From the NCBI GenBank assembly GCA_032622095.1, contig CP136069.1:155919043-155983042 (forward strand): a stretch of DNA of 64,000 nucleotides. The letters are read 5' to 3'. This document shows, in pieces, positions 24,566 to 36,594 of this stretch; position 1 is the stretch's first letter, and every line of letters starts with the position of its first letter. The translations under genes were made by a program, and so were the position numbers. Below the pieces are notes generated by a model that was not told the origin of the DNA, searched no databases, and worked only from the letters and a program-made list of their open reading frames with translations. The stretch is from Siphonodentalium dalli (lineage: Eukaryota; Mollusca; Scaphopoda; Gadilida; Siphonodentaliidae).

Positions 24566-25022
24566 ATATGTGACCCGCCATATCAAATCCAGTCGTAAGT
24601 CGGGATTTTTTTTACCCTGTGCCAATGCATTCTCTTATATATGCGAGTCGACCATAGGTCGCCTCGCATATATAAGAGAATGCATTGGCCTAACAATGTT
24701 TTACAATTTTTTCTTGTATTCTTTAACAATTTTATAATTTTACCCATACAGAGCCCCAGACAAACATGAGCAGACGACACTCTTCTATATGCTTCTATAT
24801 ATGTGTGGGGCTCCCTGCAGGGTAATGGATGTTTTTTATTTTATGTCCTAAAAATGTAAGAAACATTTATTTAAAAAAAATGATAAAAAATTGTTAGGCC
24901 AATGCATTGTCTTATATATGCGAGGCGACCTATGGTCGACTCGCATATATAAAAGAATGCATTGGCACAGGGTAAAACAATCCCGACTTATACGACTAGA
25001 TTTGATATGGCGGGTCACATAT
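24566..25022. mobile_element. ATATGTGACC-type MITE, complete copy with two hairpin modules
   Basis: ATATGTGACCCGCCATATCA and TGATATGGCGGGTCACATAT are inverted ends, with AAGTCGGGATTTTTTTTACC inside. Stem 1 is at ~24622-24687 and stem 2 at ~24898-24963; CTAACAAT and ATTGTTAG mirror each other between them. The central ~200 bp includes GAGCCCCAGACAAACATGAG and CTCTTCTATATGCTTCTATA. Confidence 0.9.
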
Positions 25023-25803
25023 ACCATATACTGTAAAAACAACAAAGCGCGTTACCCGTGCGCGCAGGGTTAATATATACATTAGAGGTTGGAGGCTTTT
25101 CCTCACATGAATTAGCGTCCACGAATTCGTCCGTATTTATTTACTTGAAACGCCATTGTTTTAGTTGACAAAATACATGATGACGGATTGTTAAATTAGT
25201 TCCAGCTCTTAATTAAATAGGTAAAGCAGTCACGTGGGTAGGGTGACATACCTGGTCACGTGTTGGGTGAGACAGAGAAATCTCACACAGCTATCCCACA
25301 ACTGTGCTAAAATGAGTAGGGGGTGGGAGAAATGGTTTACCCCACTTAGTTATACTCTTGTAAATCCTGGTGTATTACCATTACATACATGGGCACCATA
25401 TCCATGCATGGCAATACCATAGGAACAAACGTTACAAGTTAGCCGTATATACGTTTGGCTAATCCTGACTAATAGGCACGTTGCGAACTACAAGTTATCG
25501 TTCAAACAGCTATCACCAAGCAGTAAACGTCACTAATTTCGTGGTTCGACGCCAGTCAATGACTTCTAGTTCACGTTCCGTATATATATAGTTGGCGCGC
25601 AGATAAGGGTAACTGAGCTACATGAAGATTGTAATTTATGGCAAGATATATGCGTATCAATGCAAGTGGCTGGCATCTGGTCACATTCGGTCAACATTTG
25701 AATGGTCTTCGTTGAACAATTTGTTTGATGAGGAAGGCATACTTTTTATGTATGGAGACGAACACACCTGTTATGTCTTTCGCGGCATACAGAACATGTT
25801 ATG
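25023..25803. other. No recognisable feature
   Basis: Non-coding sequence between two MITEs. I see no exon with cadherin motifs. Confidence 0.4.
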
Positions 25804-26213
25804 ATATGTGACCCGTCATATCAAATCCAGTCGTAAGTCGGGATTTTTTTACCCTGTGCCAATACATTCTCTTTTATATGCGAGTCGACCATTTTTAAAT
25901 AAATGTTTCTTACAATTTTTAGGACATAAAATAAAAAACATCCATTACCCTGCAGGGAGCCCCACACATATATAGAAGCATATAGAAGAGTGTCGTCTGC
26001 TCATGTTTGTCTGGGGCTCTGTATGGGTAAAATTATAAAATTGTTAAAGAATACAAGAAAAAATTATAAAAATTGTAAAAAATTGTTAGGCCAATGTATT
26101 TTCTTATATATGCGAGGGGACCTATGGTCGACTCGAATATATAAGAGAATGCATTGGCACAGGGTAAAAAAAATCCCGACTTACGACTGGATTTGATATG
26201 GCGGGTCACATAT
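25804..26213. mobile_element. ATATGTGACC-type MITE with one truncated stem
   Basis: It has the same ends as 24566-25022. The left stem is cut after its first half (GCGAGTCGACCATTTTTAAA), while the right stem (26091-26156) is complete. The central region is in the opposite orientation to 24566-25022. Confidence 0.85.
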
Positions 26214-26776
26214 GTTCGCGATGCAAGACAAAATCAAAAACATTTCGATCTTCCACACATTGTCAATCGCCTTAGCATTGATTCGCATAATAAAACGTGT
26301 CAAAACATTATTAAGTCAGGTTAAATGCTAAAGCTTGTTTTACTCAAATAATACACAATATTTATAGGACCTATACCACGTCCATACTTCCCCATATATA
26401 CTTATATCAAATGAAACCCCTATATTATCATTGAAAAATCCATTAGATATTTTATTATCTCTCACTAGTAAGTAATAGCCGCGTGCTTCCCGGGATACTT
26501 GGCATCGCGCCAAGTAAATAACCGCGCGGATCAATACTATTTAGAAAAGTCGCGCTTGACACCAATACCTGACATTGCAAAATGATTATTTTATTCATTA
26601 CAGTTCAACTTGTTTTATTCATTAAAATTCAAATGTTGTACAGTTTCGTTGCACTAATGAAAATAGGAACAAAAACAAAGATGAAAATTGTGGGACTATA
26701 TGTTTTGTCGCAAGACAGAGCGCCCAATACTGTCGTATACGGTTGTGAAGCGTCTCATCCAACGCAGTGCACTGCG
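26214..26776. other. No recognisable feature
   Basis: AT-rich. A small hairpin CTTGGCATCGCGCCAAG lies near 26499. Confidence 0.35.
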
Positions 26777-26885
26777 TGGGATATAAGATTTTATGAAACT
26801 CGCTTCATAAATTTGATTCACAACTCATCTACGACTCGTTGTGAATCCAATTTATCAACCTCGTTTCATGAAATATTATATCCCA
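26777..26885. repeat. Short palindrome (109 bp)
   Basis: TGGGATATAA...TTATATCCCA, TTTTATGAAAC/GTTTCATGAAA and GATTCACAAC...GTTGTGAATC pair in order. Confidence 0.7.
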
Positions 26886-27004
26886 ACATAACTCCCTGAA
26901 GATCCTCTATATAGTATAAACTGACAATTGGATCATAAACGTTACTCGTTTGCAAGTTATCGTATAGAGTGAATACGGACGGCAAGAAAAATCCTCTCCA
27001 GATA

Positions 27005-27275
27005 TCAAAACAGCGTGACGTACATGACGAGGAATGTGTGTTTACCGTGACGTACATGACGAGGAATGTGTGTTGACCGTGACGTACATGATGAGGGATG
27101 TGTGTTTACCGTGACGTACATGACGAGGAATGTGTGTTACCGTGACGTAATTCACGAGGAATGTGTGTTGACCGTGACGTACATGATGAGGGATGTGTGT
27201 TTACCGTGACGTACATGACGAGGAATGTGTGTTGACCGTGACGTACATGATGAGGTATGTGTGTTTACCGTGCTT
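27005..27275. repeat. ~32-bp minisatellite, about 8 units, with TGACGTA in most units
   Basis: The unit is CGTGACGTACATGACGAGGA plus ATGTGTGTTTACC, with GATGAGG and TTGACC variants. Most units contain TGACGTAC, a CRE-like octamer. The last unit decays at 27275. Confidence 0.85.
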
Positions 27276-27334
27276 GGCGTTAGTCGTCGGAACGGGATCT
27301 TGTAGTTCGCAACCTGCCATATATCACCTATTAC

Positions 27335-27880
27335 CAGGTCTGGCAATTCCCAAATATAGCTACAATAGCCATATTTGACTATTGTATCTATATTTGACTA
27401 TCGTAAAACAATATGTTTCCAATTTGTATTGCATGCAGACATGCATTGTCGCGAGATGTTGCAACTAAGGGTGAGGGGTATTGTGTTGTTACAACTTATG
27501 AAATCACTACCGATGACATTTACATTTCCGTTGCACCAGCTTGCGGAATATCAGAGAAGCATAGCTAAGCACATGCATCTGTTCAGATATTGGTTATGCT
27601 ATCTGATATGGGATTCATCCATATAGTATCTATTCTTCTTCTATTTAGGTACATTTATCTGGAAAAAGTAACAATATTGGAATATTTTGTTAATTATACA
27701 TTAACATGGCAAACAATATTAATTTACTAAGAGTATAATCAAATCATGTTCTTGTATATTTAAATTATTGTTGGATTGGGTTATCTCTCTTCAACCAGAT
27801 TCATCCGCCACCAATAGCCATATGTAGCTACAATAGCTACATATGGCTATTGTAGCTATATTTGGGAATTGCCAGACCTG
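27335..27880. mobile_element. CAGGTCTGGCAATTCCC TIR element (546 bp)
   Basis: The left end CAGGTCTGGCAATTCCCAAA and the inverted right end match for at least 30 bp, followed by TATAGCTACAATAGCCATAT. ATTAC flanks both sides (27330-27334 and 27881-27885), a 5-bp target duplication. The interior encodes nothing recognised. Confidence 0.75.
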
Positions 27881-28290
27881 ATTACGCACATGATTATATA
27901 GCTAACGTTCGGGATTCACGGTTAGACAGCGATTGATATTGAAACGCAGTAACACGTGCATGGCGCGCGAGGTTAGTATTACATTTCGAAATGAGTGTGA
28001 TAACTTTATAACATACTTTGACGAAATAAGGAGATTTGTATGACGAATTTACAAATTCACTATAGTGTACAACGTTGGTCTGACATATAAGTCAAATTAC
28101 TTTATTGTGTGGGTTGGCTTGGGGGAGGTTATATATAGAGGAACGCTTAGGAAAGCATTTCTTCACAGTTTAAAAGTTATTCTTCAAATATCTCCGTCGC
28201 TATCTAATCGTGAACCCCGATAAAGTATATTTCTATATCTAATCATGTGCGGATTGGCTACCAATAGATAATCGATAACTGTTATTTTAG

Positions 28291-28493
28291 GTAATGTGGA
28301 ACTGCTGAAAGGTGCTACCCTGGATTACGAATCTGTTAAGGCCTTCAATCTCTGGATCGATTGCACCGCGACAGCCACTGGGCTTCATAGTTCCTCCCAC
28401 ACGGCATTCACCTTGGTAATATCTGACGTCAACGAAGCCCCAGTTAACACGGGAGGTGTTTCCGCAAAAGTGACTTTGGCGGAGGGCACCGAA
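28291..28493 (+). CDS. Cadherin-like gene, exon B (end of one repeat, start of the next)
   Basis: The acceptor TTATTTTAG ends at 28290 and the donor is GAA/GTAAGT. The exon enters in phase 1 and joins exon A to give ...LDAATGGNVELL. It leaves in phase 0 after AEGTE. The peptide carries LDYE (the LDxE Ca-binding motif), a strand containing FTLVISDVNEAP, which is the inter-repeat linker DxNExP, and the start of the next repeat ending VTLAEGTE. Two Cys-free strands flank a short WIDCTATATG segment with one Cys. The phase match with A and C and the correct order of cadherin motifs support the splice choice. The downstream intron is ~10.7 kb and holds a tandem duplication, a TIR-bounded minisatellite and a LINE. 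Confidence 0.85.
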
Positions 28494-28595
28494 GTAAGTT
28501 TCTTGAATTGTTCAAACTTGTATTTGGTTGAATAATATTTACTTCCATACAAAATATTAGAAATAAAACAAAAATGATACATATATAGAATACTA

Positions 28596-28965
28596 GCAGG
28601 TTAGCCCGCCACTGGCGTGCTTGGTCAGAAACATGTTAATGATGAGCCCGACGTTGTCCGGGCTATTCAAAAACCAAATTTCAAGTCGATAGCTCCACCC
28701 GTTTCCGAGATCTGGTCTGCGCATGCGCGAAGCTGGCATCGCACGGACTCGGCGACCCGATAAAATTCGTATCCGGGGCAAGATACATTCACATACCAAA
28801 TTTCAAGTCGATAGCTCCACCCGTTTCCTAGATCTGGTCTGCGCATGCGCGAAGCTGGCGTCGCACGGACTCGGCGACCCGATAAAATTCGTATCCGGGG
28901 CAAGATACATTCACATACCAAATTTTAAGTCGATAGCTCCACCCGTTTCCGAGATCTCGTTTGCC
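28596..28965. repeat. 122-bp tandem duplication (about three units)
   Basis: ACCAAATTTCAAGTCGATAG and CTCCACCCGTTTCC recur with a period of exactly 122 bp (28676, 28798, 28920). GCGCATGCGCGAAGCTGGC and GATAAAATTCGTATCCGGGG lie between. It resembles non-LTR 3' UTR sequence in style; the family is not identified. It starts ~100 bp after exon B. Confidence 0.8.
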
Positions 28966-29517
28966 GGGATTTCTGAGAAGCATTATGCCTATATCCACAC
29001 TAACTACCCCCTTAAGCCCTGACCTAATACTATAACAATGATGCTGAACACTCTATTGCAGAAATGTTGTAAGAGTACTATGGCATCCAATAAATCTCCC
29101 CGCATAGGAAACCACTCAAAATCCCGTATATCTCTCTGCAGATACTAATAACGTTGAATGGTAAACAAACGCTCTTTACAGCGATGCGTCAAAAACAAAC
29201 GCTCATTAAATATCAACGCTATTAACCCCGAAGTGCCGATTGCGGTGATTTTGATGATTGGGAAGGGAGAAACGGTGCTCTGAGTTTCTCCAAAACGCGA
29301 CTACGGCGGTGTCCGTGGGATTTTACACAACAGGTGTTCATTAAATGTAAAATTTAAACAGATGGCTTTATTTATATAGTAAGCTAGGCGTAGGCGATCG
29401 TGGTATAAATCACAATATTGCTATGTATGTTGTCATAGCTGGTCAGTTTATTGTGTTTCGTTTGATTTATACATAGTTATGGAAATCAAACTATAACATA
29501 GCGTTCTCTCTCGCTGA

Positions 29518-32500
29518 GGCCGGTTTCAAACGACGATTTTTTGTCGACTCGAATCTAATTCCAGACCCACAATTGTATTATATGCGTCAAAGATGTGACG
29601 TATATATGAAACAATTAGATCCGTTTCAGACGCACCACAGACGAATCTCCGTCCAATTCAGATGAATCTTCGTTGGTGATGCGTCTGCAACCTGTCTTTT
29701 TTATATATGACGGATTTTTGACGACTCGAATCTAAAACATGTTACCGGAAAAGCCGAAAGCTGCCGAAGTACCGAATGCAAATGATATGATAATATATAT
29801 TATGTATATCCTATATATAAGCATTGCTTAGGTAACATTGTGCAAATTGGAATTATTAGAAATTATTTGGGTAGTTTGATATCTCAACCAACAGGGCATG
29901 TCACTGACTCAAATTTTATAATGGATATGGTACCACTGATTTATAATAATTCATATATACCGGTATTACATACATACGGGATAGGTGGTAGCCACGGGTT
30001 TATAATAATTCATATAAACCGGTAGTCATTATTGCAAGGCATAGGTCTCTGATTTATAATAATTCATATATATCGGTATTCCTCATTGTAAGGGGTAGGG
30101 GTGGTAGTCTTTGATATACAAATAATTCATTTATACATGTATAAGGGATATGTGATGGTAGTCTCTGATATAAAACTAATTCATTTATACCGGTATGATG
30201 GGTAGGTGATGGTAGTCTCTGATATAAAAATAATTCATTTATACCGGTATAAGCTGGTATAAGGGGTAGGGGTGCATGGTAGCAACTGACTTTTAATAAT
30301 TCTCATACTAGCATACTGGTATTCCTTATTGTAAGGGATAGGTGTTTGTATAGTCTCTGATTTATTATAATTCATATATACCGGTATTCTTTATTGTAAG
30401 GGATAGGTGATGGTAGTCTCTGATTTATTATAATTAATATATACCGGTATTCCTTATTGTAAGGGATAGGTGATGGCAGTGTCTGATTTATTATAATTCA
30501 TATATACCGTATCCCTTATTGTAAGGGATAGGTGATGGTAGTCTCTGATTTATATAATTCATATATACCGGTATTCCTTATTGTAAGGGATAGGTGATGG
30601 TAGTCTCTGATTTATATAATTCATATATACCGGTATCCCTTATTGTAAGGGATAGGTGATGGTCGTGTCTGATATATTATAATTCATATATACCGGTATT
30701 CCTTATTGTAAGGGATAGGTGATGGCAGTGTCTGATATATTATAATTCATATATACCGGTATCCCTTATTGTAAGGGATAGGTGATGGTCGTGTCTGATA
30801 TATTATAATTCATATATACCGGTATCCCTTATTGTAAGGGATAGGTGATGGTCGTGTCTGATATATTATAATTCATATATACCGGTATTCCTTATTGTAA
30901 GGGATATGTGATGGTCGTGTCTGATATATTATAATTCATATATACCGGTATCCCTTATTGTAAGGGATAGGTGATGGTCGTGTCTGATATATTATAATTC
31001 ATATATACCGGTATCCCTTATTGTAAGGGATAGGTGATGGTCGTGTCTGATATATTATAATTCATATATACCGGTATTCCTTATTGTAAAGGATATGTGA
31101 TGGCAGTGCCTGATATATTATAATTCATATATGCCAGTATTCCTTATTGTAAGGGATAGGTGATGGTAATATCTTATTTATTTTAATTCATATATACCGG
31201 TATTCCTTATTGTAAGGGATATGTGATGGCAGTGCCTGATATATTATAATTAATATATACCGGTATTCCTTATTGTAAGGGATAGGTGATGGTAGTCTCT
31301 GATTTATATAATTCATATATACCGGTATTCCTTATTGTAATGGATAGGTGATTGTCGTGTCTGATATATTATAATTCATATATACCGGTATTCCTTATTG
31401 TAATGGATAGGTGATGGTCGTGTCTGATATATTATAATTCATATATACCAGTATTCCTTATTGTAAGGGATAGGTGATGGTAATATCTGATTTATTTTAA
31501 TTCATATATACCGGTATCCCTTATTGTAAGGAATATGTGATGGCAGTGCCTGATATATTATAATTCATATATACCAGTATTCCTTATTGTAAGGGATAGG
31601 TGATGGTAGTCTCTGATTTATATAATTCATATATACCAGTATTCCTTATTGTAAGGGATATGTGATGGCAGTGCCTGATATATTATAATTCATATATACC
31701 GGTATTCCTTATTGTAAGGGATAGGTGATGGTAGTCTCTGATTTATTATAATTCATATATACCGGTATTCCTTATTGTAAGGGATAGGTGATGGCAGTGT
31801 CTGATTTATATAATTCATATATACCGGTATTCCTTATTGTAAGGGATATGTGATGGCAGTGCCTGATATATTATAATTCATATATACCAGTATTCCTTAT
31901 TGTAAGGGATAGGTGATGGTAGTCTCTGATTTATATAATTCATATATACCAGTATTCCTTATTGTAAGGGATATGTGATGGCAGTGCCTGATATATTATA
32001 ATTCATATATACCAGTATTCCTTATTGTAAGGGATAGGTGATGGTAGTCTCTGATTTATATAATTCATATATACCAGTATTCCTTATTGTAAGGGATATG
32101 TGATGGCAGTGCCTGATATATTATAATTCATATATACCGGTATACCTTATTGTAAGGGATATGTGATGGTAGTCTCTGATTTATATAATTCATATATACC
32201 GGTATTCCTTATTGTAAGGGATATGTGATGGCAGTGTCTGATATATTATAATTCACACATATATATATATATACCGGTATTCCTTATTGTCAGGGATAGG
32301 TGATGGCAGTGTCTGATATATTATAATTCATATATACCGGTATACCTTATTGTAAGGGATATGTGATGGTAGTCTCTGATTTATATAATTCATATATACC
32401 GGTATTCCTTATTGTAAGGGATATGTGATGGCAGTGTCTGATATATTATAATTCACACATATATATATATATACCGGTATTCCTTATTGTAAGGGATAGG

Positions 32501-34425
32501 TGATGGCAGTGTCTGATATATTATAATTCATATATACCGGTATTCTTTATTGTAAGGGATAGGTGATGGTAGTCTCTGATTTATATAATTCATACCGGTA
32601 TTCCTTATTGTAAGAGATAGGTGATGGTAGTCTCTGATTTATATAATTAATATATACCGGTATTCCTTATTGTAAGGGATAGGTGATGGTAGGCTCTGAT
32701 TTATATAATTAATATATACCGGTATTCCTTATTGTAATGGATAGGTGATGGTAGTCTCTGATTTATTATAATTCATATATACCAGTATTCCTTATTATAA
32801 GGGATAGGTGATGGTAGTCTCTGATTTATTATAATTCAAATATGCCGGTATCCGTCATTGTAAGGGATAGGTGATGGTAGTCTCTGATTTATATAATTCA
32901 TATATGCCGGTATTCCTTATTGTAAGGGATAGGTGATGGTAGGCTCTGATTTATATAATTAATATATACCGGTATTCCTTATTGTAAGGGATAGGTGATG
33001 GTAGGCTCTGATTTATATAATTAATATATACCGGTATTCCTTATTGTAATGGATAGGTGATGGTAGTCTCTGATTTATTATAATTCATATATACCAGTAT
33101 TCCTTATTATAAGGGATAGGTGATGGTAGTCTCTGATTTATATAATTCATACCGGTATTCCTTATTGTAAGGGATAGGTGATGGTAGTCTCTGATTTATT
33201 ATAATTCATATATACCGGTATTCCTTATTGTAAGGGATATGTGATGGTAGTCTCTGATTTATATAATTCATACCGGTATTCCTTATTTTAAGGGATATGT
33301 GATGGCAGTATCTGATATATTATAATTCATATATACCGGTATTCCTTATTGTAAGGGATAGGTGATGGTAGTCTCTGATTTATTATAATTCATATATACC
33401 AGTTTTCCTTATTGTAAGGGATATGTGAAGGTAGTCTCTGATTTATAATAGTTTATATATACCGGTATTACTTATTATAAGGGGTAGGGGTTGTACCACG
33501 GATTTATAATAATTCATGTATACCGGTATTACATATTATAAGGGGTAGGGGTGATAGCCTCTGATTTATCATAATTCATGTATACCGGTATTCTTTGTTA
33601 TAACCTTATATTTACTTGCATGGTATACACAAACAAGACAATTGTTTGCACGATATGACATTGCTTTGTAGCGCTTGTTATAGTATGGTTTATCCATCCT
33701 CATATATTCGCGCTGCAATTGCGCACACACATATATGCATAATTTATACTGTATTTTTATATATATCTATAACATACAGGCAATATATAGGCCTCTATAT
33801 CTACGCGTGACCATTTTGTGACTGTAACCGGGAGTGCACCTTTAAATATATCGACCGATGTATTAGATTCGACGCGACGAAGGTGCGTCCGTCTGAAACA
33901 AAATCGACCGCAGTCGCATCACCGACGGACTTAATACGGGCTGAGACTCCATTTGCACGTCATTACATTATTATGTAAGCCGATAATCAGTTGCAGATCA
34001 CAAACTGTGAAGACACCTCATATGAGCTGCCTACTCCAATTTTCAATTGATCAGATGTAAGAACACAATAACTATTCAATTGTAATAACATATATTTTAA
34101 ATCAAATTCACAAATGTCACAATCTAGCATAAACAAAACATAATTAACACCAATATATATTTCACCAAACGATAAGTATATGCACGACGAATTCTTTGTA
34201 TGAAATTTAATAATCTTGCTAATTACATAAAATGCTGTTTAATTTGAACAAAGATCCACCGATATTACTGTTGCTACGCTATTAAACAAACGACGATGTC
34301 TTACCGGAAATAACACAGGCTCTCAGTGAATAGATGCCGTTATCTGATTGGATAATGACGAGATCTGCGGAAGGGTCAATTAGATTCGAGTCGACAAAAA
34401 TCAGTCGTTTGAAACGGGCATAAAA
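29518..34425. mobile_element. TIR-bounded block enclosing a minisatellite
   Basis: The left GGTTTCAAACGACGATTTTT, TGTCGACTCGAATCTAATT is matched by an inverted right end (34376-34425: AATTAGATTCGAGTCGACAA, TCGTTTGAAACGGGC). A second inverted pair follows inside (TTTCAGACGCACC near 29628, GGTGCGTCCGTCTGAAA near 33882). There is no clear target duplication. Almost all of the interior is the ~62-bp array; no transposase is seen. Confidence 0.7.
29930..33600. repeat. Minisatellite of ~62-64-bp units, roughly 58 copies
   Basis: The unit reads TATATACCGGTATTCCTTAT, TGTAAGGGATAGGTGATGGT, AGTCTCTGATTTATATAATT, CA. The edges are diverged (29930-30350, 33440-33600) and the centre is homogeneous, as expected for unequal exchange. 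Two main unit types (AGTCTCTGATTTATATAAT and GTGTCTGATATATTATAAT) alternate in places (31560-32140), giving a dimeric higher order. A 200-bp block with an (AT)n expansion is duplicated (32251 and 32451). Confidence 0.95.
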
Positions 34426-34504
34426 GAGTCAAATCAATCGCATATTTGAATCTTAGTCTCCATTCAGTATTCTGGTCGTTGATTGGTTAAATCGGCATCA
34501 TGCG

Positions 34505-34690
34505 TATTTTTTTAGATTAGATTGGATTAGATTTTATTTTATTTTGATAACATATATATATACACGTTGACAGTGCAATGAATACAAAAACATAGTATAA
34601 CATTATGTGTATATAAATTGTGTGTATAACATAAGTAAAATCTGTTTCTATATATTATAACGTGATGTATATTTTAATCTCATTTATAAA
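34505..34690 (-). repeat. Probable 3' end of a non-LTR element
   Basis: TTAGATTAGATTGGATTAGA followed by TTTTATTTTATTTTGATAAC looks like the reverse of a LINE 3' end with a short-repeat tail. There is no coding support. Confidence 0.3.
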
Positions 34691-34744
34691 GCTGTGATGT
34701 GAAAAAATAAGAGTACGGTGGCTGGTTTAGGACATGTGATTTTT

Positions 34745-35010
34745 TTCGTGGCCAAGAAATAACTAATTCGTGACCACAAAATAACTAATTCGTGACCACG
34801 AATTACTAATTCTTGGCCACGAAATACTAAATCGTCGCCACGAAATAACTAATTCGTGGACACGAAATACTAAATCGTGGCCACGAATTAGCATTTCGTG
34901 GCCACGATTTAGTATTTCGTGTCCACGAATTAGTTATTTCGTGGCGACGAAATAACTAATTCGTGGCCACGAAATAACTAATTCGTGGCCACGATTTAAC
35001 TAATCGTGAT
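34745..35010. repeat. TTCGTGGCCACGAA tract with a 56-bp-arm perfect palindrome
   Basis: About 14 units of ATTCGTGGCCACGAAATAAC-type sequence. At 34832-34887 and 34895-34950 the arms pair perfectly around the 7-nt spacer TTAGCAT. The core GTGGCCAC is itself a palindrome. Confidence 0.9.
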
Positions 35011-36424
35011 ATACGTGATATGCAGTCCCATTGTTGTAATGGAAGCGGATATAGATGTCCACCGTCTTGGCATGAGCCACGGCGGTATGAGATAAAGGGT
35101 GTTGTAAGTAATCACCCCTTTCACCAGCCCGATCCAAAGTTGCCACCGTCCAGGGGGTTGGGGTCACATAGGGCACACACGACATTCAGTATATTGAACA
35201 AATCTGGGACGGCCATTTTGGATCGCGGAGGGTGAAAGCGGGTGAATGTTTAGTTTGTCTCAGGGGTCACCCTACAACTCACTTTATTCGACCTAAAATG
35301 GGGGGGGGGGGTTGCATGGGTACCATATATGGACCCCTCTGATCAGTTATCATTTTCGCTCGAGGTGGGCTGTTTTAAGGTGTGAAAATTTAGCTTGCTT
35401 TATATAACTTTATTGTCCTCCATGATATGAAGAGTACATTATCCATACACAAATTTACCATTTACAAAGAGGTGGTCGTTAACTTATATACACACATTTT
35501 GACATTAAAGAGTGAAATACAGAAACAAAGAAAATAAAGTAAAATCGTGCACACATTTCCATTCATAGCCATGCAGCATATACACCCGTATCACCCATCA
35601 ATCTGCACAAGGAAACACACGCAATTGAATTAACTTAGGATGGAGACCACTCGCTGACATTACCTCACAAACAGGCGAGCAATTGCACACACTTATGTGG
35701 CACATGTATACACATGGAATCACAGACATTTACACACTTATTCATATAGTCAGTCACGCTCTAACACACACGAGCCAACGAAATTCAACACGAATAGGCC
35801 ACACTACTCACATACATCGTCTATATATACGAGAAAAATCATGCATATACACATTGTCATCCACACAACAGAGCACTAAGCTTTTCCATTCTCTCTACTA
35901 ACAACATGACTGTGTCTATGTTATCAATGTGGTCAATAATAAACACACGGTGTACATTTATTAATAAAGGAATGCTGTGCTTGTGCACCTGAGAGATTTT
36001 AGGACGACGGACGTCAACTGGGTGAGCACCCACGTGCATGGGATTCAGTACAGTCTTTGAGTTTGGTAACTTAGTCGTGATTCATATACGTGTGTGTCTG
36101 AAATGGAAGGGTGATATATATAATTTACTTTATATTTATTAATTAGATTGCTTACCCCCCCCCCCCCCCCCCCACCGAAGATACCAATATGGTAAGTACA
36201 AAGTTCCAGGGACACCGAAGGCACAAGCACAGGCTAACCAAGCTTATTCGTTGACTGTAATGTGGCGCTTGCTGCGTGCGTCTCGATAAACAAAACATTA
36301 TATGACAATTTGTCAGTCGCCGTCAGAAAACTGCATAGAAACACGTAGGTTTGCCACAACTTGTGTGTGTGGCCAACAATGAATGAAACATAATACATAG
36401 TGTCTTCAATGAAAGAGTTATAAA
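35011..36424. other. No gene; poly-G, poly-C and CA-rich tracts
   Basis: Eleven G at 35300-35310 and 19 C at 36155-36173. CA-rich sequence at 35490-35880 follows ACTTTATTGTCCTCCATGAT, which resembles a LINE 3' end in reverse orientation. Confidence 0.4.
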
Positions 36425-36560
36425 CTTATAAAACCGTTTCTGACACACTGCCTCCGATAAGCCGAAATTAAAAAGATAATTTGTAAATCTTTTATTTCAA
36501 CTTTTATCGACTAAAGGTTGTAATCGGAGACAGCCGAGTCAGCCGCAAGTTCGTTACAAT
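36425..36560. repeat. Short copy of the 23285-23565 interspersed repeat
   Basis: AAAAAGATAATTTGTAAATC, GTTGTAATCGGAGACAGCCG and AGTCAGCCG match the other copies. Confidence 0.5.
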
Positions 36561-36594
36561 CAGCTGCGACATCTCTTACAAAGCACATTTTCAA

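Noticed and set aside
29930-33600. CRISPR-like appearance of regular repeats
   Set aside because: The units are contiguous with no unique spacers and lie in a eukaryotic intron; this is a minisatellite.
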